The position numbers and the translations under genes were made by a program. Below, one piece after another: positions 1 through 10,800 of a stretch of 64,000 nt of DNA. Source of the stretch: Mactromeris polynyma (lineage: Eukaryota > Mollusca > Bivalvia > Venerida > Mactridae); the NCBI GenBank assembly GCA_032209605.1, contig JASFXZ010000033.1:3651001-3715000 (forward strand). Direction: 5' to 3'. How positions within the stretch are numbered: position 1 is the first letter of the stretch; each line of letters starts with the position of its first letter. The notes under the pieces are model-generated. The model did not search any database, was not told the DNA's origin, and saw nothing but the letters and a program-made list of their open reading frames with translations.

Positions 1-237
1 GGATCCTGTTGCTTTTTTGTATAAAAGTGCCGCATTCTGTCCTATTAACAGGATAGTAAAAATCAAACTCCAACATGATATTGCTGCATTATTAATTTTA
101 TTTTATGGACATTTATGCAAGCTGCCTTTTTCAAGATAAAGCAGCTAAATGAATGTTTTTGGGGTATTTTTATGCCTTGTTGACATAATTCTTGCTTGTA
201 AACTTCTTTATTGATTAAATAATGTGTTTACTTGCAG
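1..237 (+). other. Intron fragment of the nucleoside hydrolase-like gene
   Basis: AT-rich sequence with no open frame. It ends in the acceptor 'ttacttgcag' at 228-237, right before the first visible coding exon. The 5' exons of the gene, which would carry the N-terminal Asp-rich nucleoside hydrolase motif, lie left of the window. Confidence 0.7.
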
Positions 238-354
238 ATGATCTTCACTTAGTTGCCATTGGTCCCTTAACCAACGTTGCCATGGCAATCAGGATGGATC
301 CAAACTTCGGTTCAAGGTTGAAATCATGTAATGTTATGGGTGGAAACTATCTTG
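238..354 (+). CDS. Nucleoside hydrolase-like protein, internal exon
   Basis: Nucleoside hydrolases of the inosine/uridine-preferring family cleave the N-glycosidic bond of ribonucleosides to give base and ribose. The exon lies between acceptor 'cttgcag' and donor 'G|GTAAGT'. In the open frame (two leading bases, one trailing base) it reads DLHLVAIGPLTNVAMAIRMD and then a segment ending in VMGGNYL. These match the family blocks 'LVALGPLTNIA' and 'IMGGN'. The phase-1 end joins the exon at 1796 through a split Gly codon. It is 39 residues of a protein that is normally a little over 300 aa; the rest of the 5' side is missing. Animal members of this family are poorly characterised, so catalytic activity is inferred from homology only. 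Confidence 0.9.
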
Positions 355-427
355 GTAAGTATGAGTGGTCAGTGATTAATTAAACTTGATGGATTTTTTG
401 TTGAATGCTAAAACAGCTTCTGAATGA

Positions 428-1610
428 AGCATGAGAGCTCTTCAAACTTGAAGGTGGAAAACAACGATAAGTTAAGTTCTAACTTATTTATTTGACATTG
501 ATTGTGTAACATGTTCCTGCGACTGATATTAATCACTCTCGCAGGGCTAAACGTTAACGGTTGTCCGACGGATTTTGACAAGTAAATTGAAGGTGCGAGC
601 AACAGATTTCCAAAACTACTTGCCAGAGGTGACCAGTGACTTTCAATGGAAGAAATTGTGTCCAAGTTAACCTTAAATCCATTCAACTAAACTGAACGAT
701 CAATCCACAGTTAAAGAAAAGCAAATGTCCATATCACTTCGCCGAAATGTTACTAAAATTAGGAGCCCTATCAATAGAACTGGTCTTTCCATTTTTCAGC
801 ATTTTTCACAATTCCAGTTTGCAGAACAATGTTCTACGGATACGCGGTTGAACGCCGTGCTGGCATTTTATATCTGTATCATTAACTATTAGAATTGAAC
901 CTGCGATCGGTTTCATTTACCGATTTATTAGTCGGAATTGGGTCTAAATACTCGTAAATATGTCTGTATAATTCCTTTTTATCAACTTTTCAAACACGAA
1001 AAATAGTTTAATACTCAGTTAAGGGGGAGCCTTCCGTAATGACAAATACTCAATTAAGCGTTATATTGTCAGATGGAATCATGAATCGTTTAGCATCGTC
1101 TGCATGAATCGCGATGCAGCAACAGAAAAAGTGGATTTTCTTAAAAAAACTAATCAAATGGAAAGAAGGTATGACTGAAGCCAAAACCAAACATGAAAAA
1201 CAGACTTTAGTAAATGCTTGGCTGAGCCAGTTTGCCTGGCTACCATATAACACGGATGGGGATTTATAATTGCTATTACATGTAGATTAGCCAGTTCATG
1301 TTTTAATAGGATTGTTCATGTATTTAAACCTGAACAATTCAACATTGATGTGTGTATTCCTTCATTTGTCACAACTCCTGCATTTTCACTCTACATTTTC
1401 TTGTTTAAGGTCAGGATAAGTGAACATTTGGTCAGGACAAGTGATTTTTTAACCTACTTGTCCGACTTGTCCAGTAGTACAAAAAGTTAATGTTGAGCCC
1501 TGTCTCAATTAATGCTTCCTGGGTAACCAACCAGTGCTTGTGCCAAATTTAGGGACTGTTAAGTTGAGGATCAATTAAACATAAGAGCTCTTCAAACATG
1601 AAGGTGAAAA
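428..1610. repeat. Pair of related short segments in one intron
   Basis: Positions 428-463 and 1575-1610 share AGAGCTCTTCAAAC followed by TGAAGGTG with a few mismatches, in the same orientation about 1.15 kb apart. They may be remnants of a duplicated or dispersed short element. Only the two ends of the given range are the repeat copies. Confidence 0.5.
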
Positions 1611-1667
1611 AGAGTGACAGCCAGAATGACTCAGCAAAATATAATATTATGACTGTGAGGATCCCAC

Positions 1668-1758
1668 GAAGGAAGCAGGTTGAATGAGTATGTACAGCTA
1701 TACAAAATGTAAGAGAAGGAAGCAGGTTGAATGAGTATGTACAGCTATACAAAATGTA
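1668..1758. repeat. Tandem duplication, 44-bp unit, period 47
   Basis: Two copies (1668-1711 and 1715-1758) of a segment starting GAAGGAAGCAGGTTGAATGA and ending CAAAATGTA, separated by three bases. They look identical by eye, so the duplication is recent. The second copy ends 37 bases before the splice acceptor at 1794-1795. Confidence 0.85.
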
Positions 1759-1795
1759 TTATTTATTGTGACTGTTGTATATATGTTGGTTCCAG

Positions 1796-1932
1796 GGAAA
1801 GGAAATATGACTGCATGCGGGGAATTCAACTTCTACTTTGATCCAGAAGCAGCTTATGTTGTTTTAAATCAACTTAAGTGTCCTATACTGATTGTTCCAT
1901 GGGAGACCTGTGTGCAACATGGTATAACGTGG
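1796..1932 (+). CDS. Nucleoside hydrolase-like protein, exon with active-site block
   Basis: This exon lies between 'tatatgttggttccag' and 'TGG|GTATGT'. Starting with two bases that complete the split Gly, it reads [20 protein letters not shown] and then a segment ending [12 protein letters not shown]. This is the central substrate-binding block of the family (consensus GNxTPxAEFNxxxDPEAA). The Asn, Glu and Asn that contact the ribose in protozoal enzymes (N160, E166 and N168 in Crithidia IU-NH) are present at the right spacing (NMTACGEFN). The usual Pro and Ala between them are replaced by Ala and Gly. The exon ends in phase 0. Confidence 0.92.
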
Positions 1933-2254
1933 GTATGTAAAATGTCTTCATTTGACCAATTGTGCATACATAATATTTGGTGGCCATCTTAGTTGCCATA
2001 TTGGATTTCTCAAGATATACCATAATGTCAAATGTCAACTCAAATTTTTTGAAACTTCAAATATTCTGCTTCACATTGATATAAAACTTATCCGTGAACC
2101 TTTTTGGACCACAGGATGTCCTCATGGTGTGGAGTAAGTAGGGTTTCAGGGGCTTATAATTTGATGAAAATGTCAAATATTGATTGAGTGCTGAATGTGA
2201 GTATATCTGTTATAACCACCGGCCCTGTTCTGATGTTCAGATATTTTATTTCAG
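1933..2254 (+). other. Intron of the nucleoside hydrolase-like gene
   Basis: A 322-bp intron from GTATGT to 'atttcag'. No further feature is seen. Confidence 0.8.
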
Positions 2255-2581
2255 GAAACACACGCCAAGCATAGAAGTGCTGATACAAGGAAGGGCAAAT
2301 TCATGAGAACGGTCGATGAAAAAAGTGTCATTTACGCTAAATCCAAATCCAGACCGAATTTCATTCCAGCTGATGAAGCTTTGATGGCTTGTTTTCTTTG
2401 TAGTGATGTCATCAAAAAGAGTGTACACGTTTACGCAACCGTGGAAACGAAGGGGGAATATACAGTAGGTCAGATGGTTGTGGATTGGAATAAATATTTT
2501 AAGAAGCCACCAAATGTGACCATTGTAACAGATATGAATCAAACTTTGTATGAAGAAATAATGGAAGGTGCTTTGAAGTAG
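2255..2581 (+). CDS. Nucleoside hydrolase-like protein, terminal exon
   Basis: The terminal exon encodes 108 residues (ETHAKH... to ...EEIMEGALK) and a TAG stop at 2579-2581. The segment FIPADEALMACF aligns with the C-terminal family block that in protozoal enzymes contains the catalytic His next to the Ca-binding Asp ('HD'). Here the Asp is kept but the His position is Ala (PADEA). Further on, VHVYATVETKGEYTVGQMVVDW fits the C-terminal block of animal homologues as I recall it. The reading frame continues in phase 0 from the previous exon. Whether loss of the His alters activity or is normal for the animal branch needs an alignment. Confidence 0.92.
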   Translation, partial: ETHAKHRSADTRKGKFMRTVDEKSVIYAKSKSRPNFIPADEALMACFLCSDVIKKSVHVYATVETKGEYTVGQMVVDWNKYFKKPPNVTIVTDMNQTLYEEIMEGALK

Positions 2582-2832
2582 AAAATCAGTGGAAAAGCTC
2601 AAAATGGATCATGAATTACCACAATATTCCATCATTTTCATTTACTGCATTTACTTCATGAACTATTTTCAGAGTCTAATTTTATTAGCATACACACTCG
2701 GTCATTATAATGATTACACAGAGAATCTTACATGAGAGGTCAGTTTGTATTGCATTTATTAAATGAGTCTACTAAAAAAACAGTCTTCATGCAGGCAAAG
2801 CCTGGTTCTTATCAGTTTTAGATGACAAGGTT

Positions 2833-2847
2833 AATAAATTCAATAAA
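2833..2847 (+). terminator. Poly(A) signals of the nucleoside hydrolase-like gene
   Basis: AATAAA occurs at 2833-2838 and again at 2842-2847, about 255 bp after the stop codon. This gives a plausible 3' UTR of about 270-290 nt. Confidence 0.6.
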
Positions 2848-2869
2848 AAATGATCATGGATGTAAGATA

Positions 2870-3255
2870 CTATTTATGACTTGACAGGAGGGACAATTGA
2901 TTTTCTTCAAAACATTACCTTGACTTATATGCAAGCGAAGTATGACATGTGTTATTCAGTGTTTGGTCAACAAAGCTGACACAGCATAAAGTAGTTGCAA
3001 TAATTTCATTTTTATTTTTCAATCACAAGATACGAAAATTATTATGCTCCCTGAAAGAGGAACATGAATGTATTTATTGGAAGTTTATGTTATATTTCTA
3101 TATGGAAAAGTATATGCAGACATACAGATACATGTACACAGAATCAGGGTACTGACTCAGGTAGGCTAGGGTGCAGGTATTCAATCTATTTTGTTAATCA
3201 TCTTGTTATCATTTATTCAGTATTATTGTTATAGATTTGATTATACTTCGATTTT
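2870..3255. other. Intergenic AT-rich stretch
   Basis: No gene or clear repeat is seen. The 68-codon frame at 2949-3155 is low-complexity and shows no similarity I recognise. Confidence 0.5.
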
Positions 3256-4540
3256 TAAGCCCCCACTCTGAAAAGGGGGGGGCATATAGATTTGCCCTTG
3301 TCCGTCCATGCGTCCTTCCGTCCGTCACAAAATCTTGTGTAACTCATATCTCCAAAAGAATATGAGCCAGAGTCATAAAACTTTACAGGAATGTTAACCA
3401 GCATGTGAAGTTTCATGTTTGGCTGTGCTGAGTAAGTGCAAAGTTATGGCCCTTGACTTAGTTAAAACATAGCCTACGGAGTATGCAATCTTGTGTCACT
3501 TATATCTCCAAAAGTATATGAGCCAGAGTCATAAAACTTTACATGAATGTTCACCAACCTGTATAGTTGTGCACCTGGGGTTTCATGTATGGTTACGCCT
3601 AGCCCTGCATACCTGTACTCCGACTTTTACACGCGTCTTCGTAACAGAGCAACACACAAGCCTATAGTAAAAACAGGGTTTGCCGCATGATTTTAACGGC
3701 ACTATTCTGGCGTCTTTATTATCGACCAAACAGACTTTTGAGAGTACGGAAAAACTGTAGCAATCTTTCACGAGTAGAAGCACACAAAAATCGAATTTCT
3801 AGCGCATCTGAGTGCCTCACAATCACTTCGACAGGAAGACAGTGGTCAAATGTTTATGACTGCAAAAATTGTCGCTAAGATATCTGCCAATCAAACGTAA
3901 CTCCGCCCACGGTGCGCAAGTAAACTATCTACCTTACAAACTGGATGTTGACATTCGCGCTCTCGCCAATTTCGCCCGTCAACGTAGCAATACAAGATGG
4001 ATTTTATCGTTGAAACAACTTTTGATCGAATTTGTGATAGATACATGTATCACTTTCAGTATTGGCTCAAGGAGGAGCAAATAATAGCAATATCAGCGGT
4101 GATTTGGGTAGGGTAATAACTAATTGCGCACCGCCTCCATAGCAACTCTCCCATCTTCTTATTTAACAAATCAAGTCGTATCCATGAAAATCTTGTGTTG
4201 AAAAGACAAATAAATCAACAAAATGCATTTATATGTTCACGAAAATAAGAGTAAATGCAGTGGAAAGACTGACGGTGTCCAACTTCAATATACTTTTGTG
4301 AATGGTTTAGCAGGACGTTGTACAGCGACAGTATAGAGATGTGACGTCCATGGCTGGACTAGGTTACGCCCAGTATGTGCAAAGTTATTGCCCTTGACTT
4401 ATCACCATAATCAGTACAGTTGTTCACTTGGTAATTTTGATATCCATTCACAAACTATGAGCAGAATAATAGCATTTGCTTTTGTGACAAAGGCTGCAAG
4501 TGGGGGCATCTGTGTCCTATGGACGCATTCTAGTTTTATA
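3256..4540 (+). mobile_element. Bivalve-type dispersed element with short inverted ends
   Basis: It begins with 'aagcccccact', a G run, then 'tgtccgtccatgcgtccttc' with more TCCG units. It ends 'aagtgggggcatctgtgtcc' followed by 'tatggacgcattctag'. The inner ends carry a perfect 9-bp inverted repeat, GCCCCCACT at 3259-3267 and its complement at 4499-4507. Inside are two direct units of about 155 bp, starting near 3332 and 3488. Each contains 'gagccagagtcataaaactt' and 'gtgcaaagttatggcccttg' or close variants. From general knowledge this is an abundant non-coding dispersed repeat in bivalves. The second unit is interrupted at 3600. No transposase frame is present. Confidence 0.7.
3600..4361. 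mobile_element. 762-bp non-autonomous insertion with 9-bp target duplication
   Basis: The insertion is flanked by identical GGTTACGCC copies at 3591-3599 and 4362-4370. Removing it and one copy restores the second unit of the host element so that it aligns with the intact first unit ('ggctgtgctgagtaagtgc' against 'ggttacgcccagtatgtgc'). The ends are weak inverted repeats: TAGCCCTGCAT at the left, TAGTCCAGCCAT when the right end is read on the other strand. There is also an internal 10-bp inverted pair, CGGTGCGCAA at 3909-3918 and its complement at 4122-4131. The two small frames inside (3687-3878, 3869-4084) are not recognisable. A 9-bp duplication would fit Mutator-like elements; the superfamily is not settled. 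Confidence 0.75.
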
Positions 4541-4550
4541 TAAAATTTTA

Positions 4551-5040
4551 CAAAATTTGAGATATTTTATAGAATGTAATTATGGAATTAATTAACCAGA
4601 TACTAGAAAAAATACTTTTTTTTTAGATTTTACTTAGCTTTTATTTTATTTTTTCGCAAAATTTGGGATATTTTATAGAATGTATTTATGGAATAAATTA
4701 ACCAGATACTAGAAAAAATACTTTTTTTTAGATTTTACTTAGCTTTTATTTTATTTTTTCGCAAAATTTGGGATATTTATAGAATGTATTTATGGAATAA
4801 ATTAACCAGATACTAGAAAAAATACTTTTTTTTAGATTTTACTTAGCTTTTATTTTATTTTTTCGCAAAATTTGGGATATTTATAGAATGTATTTATGGA
4901 ATAAATTAACCAGATATTAGAAAATATATTTTTGTTATAGATTTTATTATACATGTACTTTGATTTTTTTATGTTGGCAAAATTTGGGATATTTCATAGA
5001 ATGTATTTACAAAATAAATTAACCGGATACTAATTCTAGT
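4551..5040. repeat. AT-rich tandem array, period about 105 bp
   Basis: Copies begin with CAAAATTTGGGATAT or a close variant at 4551, 4657, 4762, 4866 and 4978, giving spacings of 106, 105, 104 and 112. Each continues with 'atagaatgtatttatgg' and 'aattaaccagatactag'. Copies 2 and 3 are nearly identical. Copies 1, 4 and 5 diverge, and copy 5 is cut short. It starts within 15 bp of the end of the dispersed element. Confidence 0.9.
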
Positions 5041-5510
5041 GTTTGTTATAAGTAAATTCTTCACAGCGCTTATCTCCCTTAGTAGTACATAAATCACTAC
5101 CATCACAAATGTCACATGACAGATAATTTGAATAAAATGATCCTTACATCTTGAAAATATGGTCTTTAATTGGTTATGTTAATTTATCTTTTCATTTAAC
5201 CACCTACATTAGTCGTGTTTCTTTGTAATATAACCAAAATAATGTAAATTTCAAAGATATAAAATGAAAGATAAAAAGACAAAATTAACACAAAACTGTT
5301 AAAATATTAGTGATGGCAAAGGTCTCTGTACTCTGCAAAGGGAGGCCACTGAGTGGAAGATTATGTTATAACGTGACCAGTTAGTTAGCATAAACACTGT
5401 AGTTGTGTTACATGGTCGCCATTTGAAACTAACTCTAGAACTATTTCAAAGTAGTTATTTCTTTTTACACCATTTTTTTTGTCTCTTCCAATGATTGGTC
5501 CCATTTTTCC
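5041..5510. other. Intergenic AT-rich stretch
   Basis: No gene is seen. It contains one copy of the recurrent motif AAGGGAGATAA on the - strand (around 5070-5080). Confidence 0.5.
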
Positions 5511-5514
5511 TTCA

Positions 5515-5706
5515 ACTAATTTTTTGGATGCCCATCGATCGAGATTGTGTTAATCGCTCACAATGACTGGGTTACTTATCAGTTCTTGCACCTAATTCAA
5601 GCACTGTGAAGTTTGTGGGTCAACCGTGGCCAATGTGGGATTCCTACTCGGGACCTTCAGATCAAGATTACGGCACTCTACCCCTCAGCCACTATGCTGG
5701 GCTCAT
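5515..5706 (-). mobile_element. tRNA-derived SINE
   Basis: Read on the - strand, the head contains TGGCTGAGGGGTAGAGTGC, which matches a Pol III A box. About 30 bp on is AGGTCCCGAGTAGGAATCC at the position and with the shape of a B box. A body follows that includes 'aaacttcacagtgcttgaat' and 'gataagtaac'. The same body core occurs in the element at 41,285-41,447, which supports a shared SINE family. The 3' limit is uncertain. Confidence 0.7.
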
Positions 5707-5860
5707 TCCGTTTCACTTTGTGTACATCTGAACTGGTAGACCACCAATATACAATGCAAAGTAATGTGTTCATTATATAAGGTATATTTATGCACTCACA
5801 TGATTGAATACTGGAATTGTAATATGTGCATTCAAGTGTTTATTCTATCCATCACCTACA

Positions 5861-7302
5861 TAACCACTGCAGTAAGTTAGCAAAGGGGAAGTAACCACTG
5901 CAGTTAGTTAGCAAAGGGGAATTAACCCCTGCAGTAAGTTAGTGAAGGGGAAGTAACCACTGCAGTTAGTTAGCAAAGGGGAATTAACCCCTGCAGTAAG
6001 TTAGTGAAGGGGAAGTAACCACTGCAGTAAGTTAGCAAAGATGAATTAACCCCTGCAGTAAGTTAGTGAAGGGGAAGTAACCACTGCCGTAAGTTAGCAA
6101 AGATGAATTAACCGCTGCAGTAAGTTAGTGAAGGGGAAGTAACCACTGCAGTAGGTTAGCAAAGATGAATTAACCCCTGCAGTAAGATAGTGAAGGGGAA
6201 GTAACCACTGCAGTAAGTTTGTGAAGGGGAAGTAACCACTGCAGTAAGTTAGCAAAGAGGAAGTAACCACTGCAGTTAGTTAGCAAAGGGGAATTAACCC
6301 CTGCAGTAAGTCAGTGAAGGGAAAGTAACCACTGCAGTAAGTTAGCAAAGGGGAAGTAACCCCTGCAGTAAGTTAGTGAAGGGGAAGTAACCACAGCAGT
6401 AAGTTAGCAAAGAGGAAGTAACCACAGCAGTAAGTTAGCAAAGAGGAAGTAACCAATGCAGTTAGTTAGCAAAGGGGAATTAACCACTGCAGTAAGTTAG
6501 TGAAGGGGAAGTAACCACTGCAGTAAGTTAGTGAAGGGGAAGTAACCACTGCAGTAAGTTAGTGAAGGGGAAGTAACCACTGCAGTAAGTTAGCAAAGAG
6601 GAAGTAACCACTGCAGTTAGTTAGCAAAGGGGAATTAACCCCTGCAGTAAGTTAGTGAATGGGGAAGTAACCACAGCAGTTAGTTAGCAAAGAGGAAGTA
6701 ACCACTGCAGTTAGTTAGCAAAGGGGAATTAACCCCTGCAGTAAGTTAGTGAAGGGGAAGTAACCACTGCAGTAAGTTAGTGAAGGGGAAGTACTCACAG
6801 CAGTAAGTTAGCAAAGGAGAAGTAACCCCTGCAGTAAGTTAGTGAAAGGGAGGTAACCACAGCAGTAAGTTAGTGAAGGGGAAGTAACCCCTGCAGTAAG
6901 TTAGTGAAGGGGAAGTAACCCCTGCAGTAAGTTAGTGAAGGGGAAGTAACCACAGCAGTAAGTTAGCAAAGGGGAAGTAACCACAGCAGTAAGTTAGCAA
7001 AGGGGAAGTAACCCCTGCAGTAAGTTAGTGAAGGGGAAGTAACCACAGCAGTAAGTTAGCAAAGAGGAAGTTACCACTGCAGTAAGTTAGCAAAGGGGAA
7101 ATAACCACTGCAGTAAGTTAGTGAAGGGGAAGTAACCACTGCAGTAAGTTAGTGAAGGGGAAGTAACCACAGCAGTAAGTTAGCAAAGGGGAAGTAACCG
7201 CTGCAGTAAGTTAGCAAAGGGAAAGTAACCACTGCAGTAAGTTAGTGAAGGGGAAGTTACCACTGCAGAAAGTAAGCAAAGGGGAAGTTATCACTGCAGT
7301 TC
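5861..7302. repeat. 31-bp minisatellite, about 46 copies
   Basis: The unit is CCACTGCAGTAAGTTAGTGA followed by AGGGGAAGTAA. Most units carry a PstI site (CTGCAG); a minority read CACAGCAG instead. Two unit types alternate irregularly, 'gtgaagggg' and 'gcaaagrgg', together with 'gaattaacccc' against 'gaagtaacca' variants. This suggests past expansion of multi-unit blocks. The core AAGGGGAAGTAACC closely resembles the AAGGGAGGTAAC motif dispersed elsewhere in the window. No frame here should be taken as coding. Confidence 0.95.
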
Positions 7303-7870
7303 AGTACCGTCATATTGGTTAAGTGTACACTTGGTTGTTCTTTTGAAATTTGATAATTTCTCTGCCAAGACCATAATTCTTAGGCATAATTCATAAGCTT
7401 TAGTGCATTGTACAGGAAGTTTTCACTGTTCTGTTTAGACAGTGTTGATAAGGGGGACAACCTTATTTTGGTGGTTAGCAAGAAAAATTCAAATATTTAG
7501 TTTGGGTTGTTTCCCTTTGACCAACAAAATAATTAAGTAATAAATAAATAATTATCCTAATGATACTCTGAGTATTTTGAAAAGTGCTTGAAAACTGGTT
7601 TTAGGAACTCAATGGAGTTAATAATGGCTATCAAAAATATATAAATAATAAATAACGAGTTGAATACTTTAAAAAGATCAAGTATTATTAATACTGTTTC
7701 AAAAATTGAGTTAGGATTTTTGCCACTGATATATAATGTAATGGCAATTAAAGGCTTAACAGTTTTATTTAGCTAAGTTATTCTTACTCATTTTCTTGGT
7801 GCAGTTCTGGTTGTTTGGAAGATACTTTCCATAAGTTTACTGCCTGATATTCATGTGCTATCTGTAATGA
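7303..7870. other. AT-rich spacer between two tandem arrays
   Basis: No gene or clear repeat is seen in this 568-bp spacer. Confidence 0.5.
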
Positions 7871-10800
7871 TTTTCTTTATTTCACCTAGACAAATATGTG
7901 TCATATTCCTTTATTTCTCTCATACAATATGTGTTACATTCCTTTATTTCTCTCATGCAATATGTGTTACATTCCTTTATTTCTTCTAAACTAATATGTG
8001 TTTTATTTCTTTATTTCTCTCATACAATATGTGTTACATTCCTTTATTTCCTCTAAACTAATATGTGTTTTATTTCTTTATTTCTCTCATACAATATGTG
8101 TCATATTCCTTTATTTCTCTCATGCAATATGTGTCATATTCCTTTATTTCTCTCATACAATATGTGTTACATTCCTTTATTTCCTCTAAACTAATATGTG
8201 TTTTATTTCTTTATTTCTCTCATACAATATGTGTTATATTGCTTTATTTCCTCTAAACTAATATGTGTTTTATTTCTTTATTTCTCTCATGCAATATGTG
8301 TTACATTCCTTTATTTCCTCTAAACTAATATGTGTTTTATTTCTTTATTTCTCTCATACAATATGTGTTATATTGCTTTATTTCCTCTAAACTAATATGT
8401 GTTTTATTTCTTTATTTCTCTCATACAATATGTGTTATATTCCTTTATTTCTTCTAAACTAATATGTGTTTTATTTCTTTATTTCTCTCATACAATATGT
8501 GTCATATTCCTTTATTTCTCTCATGCAATATGTGTCATATTCCTTTATTTCTCTCATACAATATGTGTTACATTCCTTTATTTCCTCTAAACTAATATGT
8601 GTTTTATTTCTTTATTTCTCTCATACAATATGTGTCATATTCCTTTATTTCTCTCATACAATATGTGTCATATTCCTTTATTTCTCTCATGCAATATGTG
8701 TCATATTCCTTTATTTCTCTCATACAATATGTGTTACATTCCTTTATTTCCTCTAAACTAATATGTGTTTTATTTCTTTATTTCTCTCATACAATATGTG
8801 TCATATTCCTTTATTTCTCTCATACAATATGTGTCATATTCCTTTATTTCTCTCATACAATATGTGTCATATTCCTTTATTTCTTCTAAACTAATATGTG
8901 TTTTATTTCTTTATTTCTCTCATACAATATGTGTCATATTCCTTTATTTCTCTCATGCAATATGTGTCATATTCCTTTATTTCTCTCATACAATATGTGT
9001 TACATTCCTTTATTTCCTCTAAACTAATATGTGTTTTATTTCTTTATTTCTCTCATACAATATGTGTCATATTCCTTTATTTCTCTCATACAATATGTGT
9101 CATATTCCTTTATTTCTCTCATGCAATATGTGTCATATTCCTTTATTTCTCTCATACAATATGTGTTACATTCCTTTATTTCCTCTAAACTAATATGTGT
9201 TTTATTTCTTTATTTCTCTCATACAATATGTGTCATATTCCTTTATTTCTCTCATACAATATGTGTCATATTCCTTTATTTCTCTCATGCAATATGTGTC
9301 ATATTCCTTTATTTCTCTCATACAATATGTGTTACATTCCTTTATTTCCTCTAAACTAATATGTGTTTTATTTCTTTATTTCTCTCATACAATATGTGTC
9401 ATATTCCTTTATTTCTCTCATACAATATGTGTCATATTCCTTTATTTCTCTCATGCAATATGTGTCATATTCCTTTATTTCTCTCATACAATATGTGTTA
9501 CATTCCTTTATTTCCTCTAAACTAATATGTGTTTTATTTCTTTATTTCTCTCATACAATATGTGTCATATTCCTTTATTTCTCTCATACAATATGTGTTA
9601 CATTCCTTTATTTCCTCTAAACTAATATGTGTTTTATTTCTTTATTTCTCTCATACAATATGTGTTATATTGCTTTATTTCTTCTAAACTAATATGTGTT
9701 TTATTTCTTTATTTCTCTCATACAATATGTGTCATATTCCTTTATTTCTCTCATACAATATGTGTCATATTCCTTTATTTCTCTCATGCAATATGTGTCA
9801 TATTCCTTTATTTCTCTCATACAATATGTGTTACATTCCTTTATTTCCTCTAAACTAATATGTGTTTTATTTCTTTATTTCTCTCATACAATATGTGTCA
9901 TATTCCTTTATTTCTCTCATACAATATGTGTCATATTCCTTTATTTCTCTCATACAATATGTGTTACATTCCTTTATTTCCTCTAAACTAATATGTGTTT
10001 TATTTCTTTATTTCTCTCATACAATATGTGTCATATTCCTTTATTTCTCTCATACAATATGTGTCATATTCCTTTATTTCTCTCATGCAATATGTGTAAC
10101 ATTCCTTTATTTCCTCTAAACTAATATGTGTTTTATTTCTTTATTTCTCTCATACAATATGTGTCATATTCCTTTATTTCTCTCATACAATATGTGTCAT
10201 ATTCCTTTATTTCTCTCATGCAATATGTGTCATATTCCTTTATTTCTCTCATACAATATGTGTTACATTCCTTTATTTCCTCTAAACTAATATGTGTTTT
10301 ATTTCTTTATTTCTCTCATACAATATGTGTCATATTCCTTTATTTCTCTCATACAATATGTGTCATATTCCTTTATTTCTCTCATACAATATGTGTTACA
10401 TTCCTTTATTTCCTCTAAACTAATATGTGTTTTATTTCTTTATTTCTCTCATACAATATGTGTTACATTCCTTTATTTCCTCTAAACTAATATGTGTTTT
10501 ATTTCTTTATTTCTCTCATACAATATGTGTTACATTCCTTTATTTCCTCTAAACTAATATGTGTTTTATTTCTTTATTTCTCTCATACAATATGTGTTAT
10601 ATTGCTTTATTTCTTCTAAACTAATATGTGTTTTATTTCTTTATTTCTCTCATACAATATGTGTCATATTCCTTTATTTCCTCTAAACTAATATGTGTTT
10701 TATTTCTTTATTTCTCTCATACAATATGTGTTATATTGCTTTATTTCTTCTAAACTAATATGTGTTTTATTTCTTTATTTCTCTCATACAATATGTGTTA

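Larger units (their letters stand above)
355..1795 (+). other. Intron of the nucleoside hydrolase-like gene
   Basis: A 1,441-bp intron running from GTAAGT to 'ttccag'. It contains no coding segment I can support. It does hold two related ~36-bp segments (428-463 and 1575-1610) sharing the core AGCTCTTCAAAC, and a 47-bp-period duplication just before the acceptor. The open frames on either strand show no recognisable similarity. Confidence 0.75.

Noticed and set aside
2246..2602. 118-codon - frame opposite the terminal hydrolase exon
   Set aside because: Shadow of the real + strand exon.
5861..7302. Regular ~31-bp repeats that might suggest a CRISPR array
   Set aside because: There are no unique spacers between repeats; the units are directly tandem. 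The window is clearly eukaryotic.
7998..10485. Many overlapping + strand frames with FISLIQYVSYS-type repeats
   Set aside because: They are the translation of a stop-free 33-bp monomer. They end or shift at every 34-bp monomer, and composition and context are satellite.
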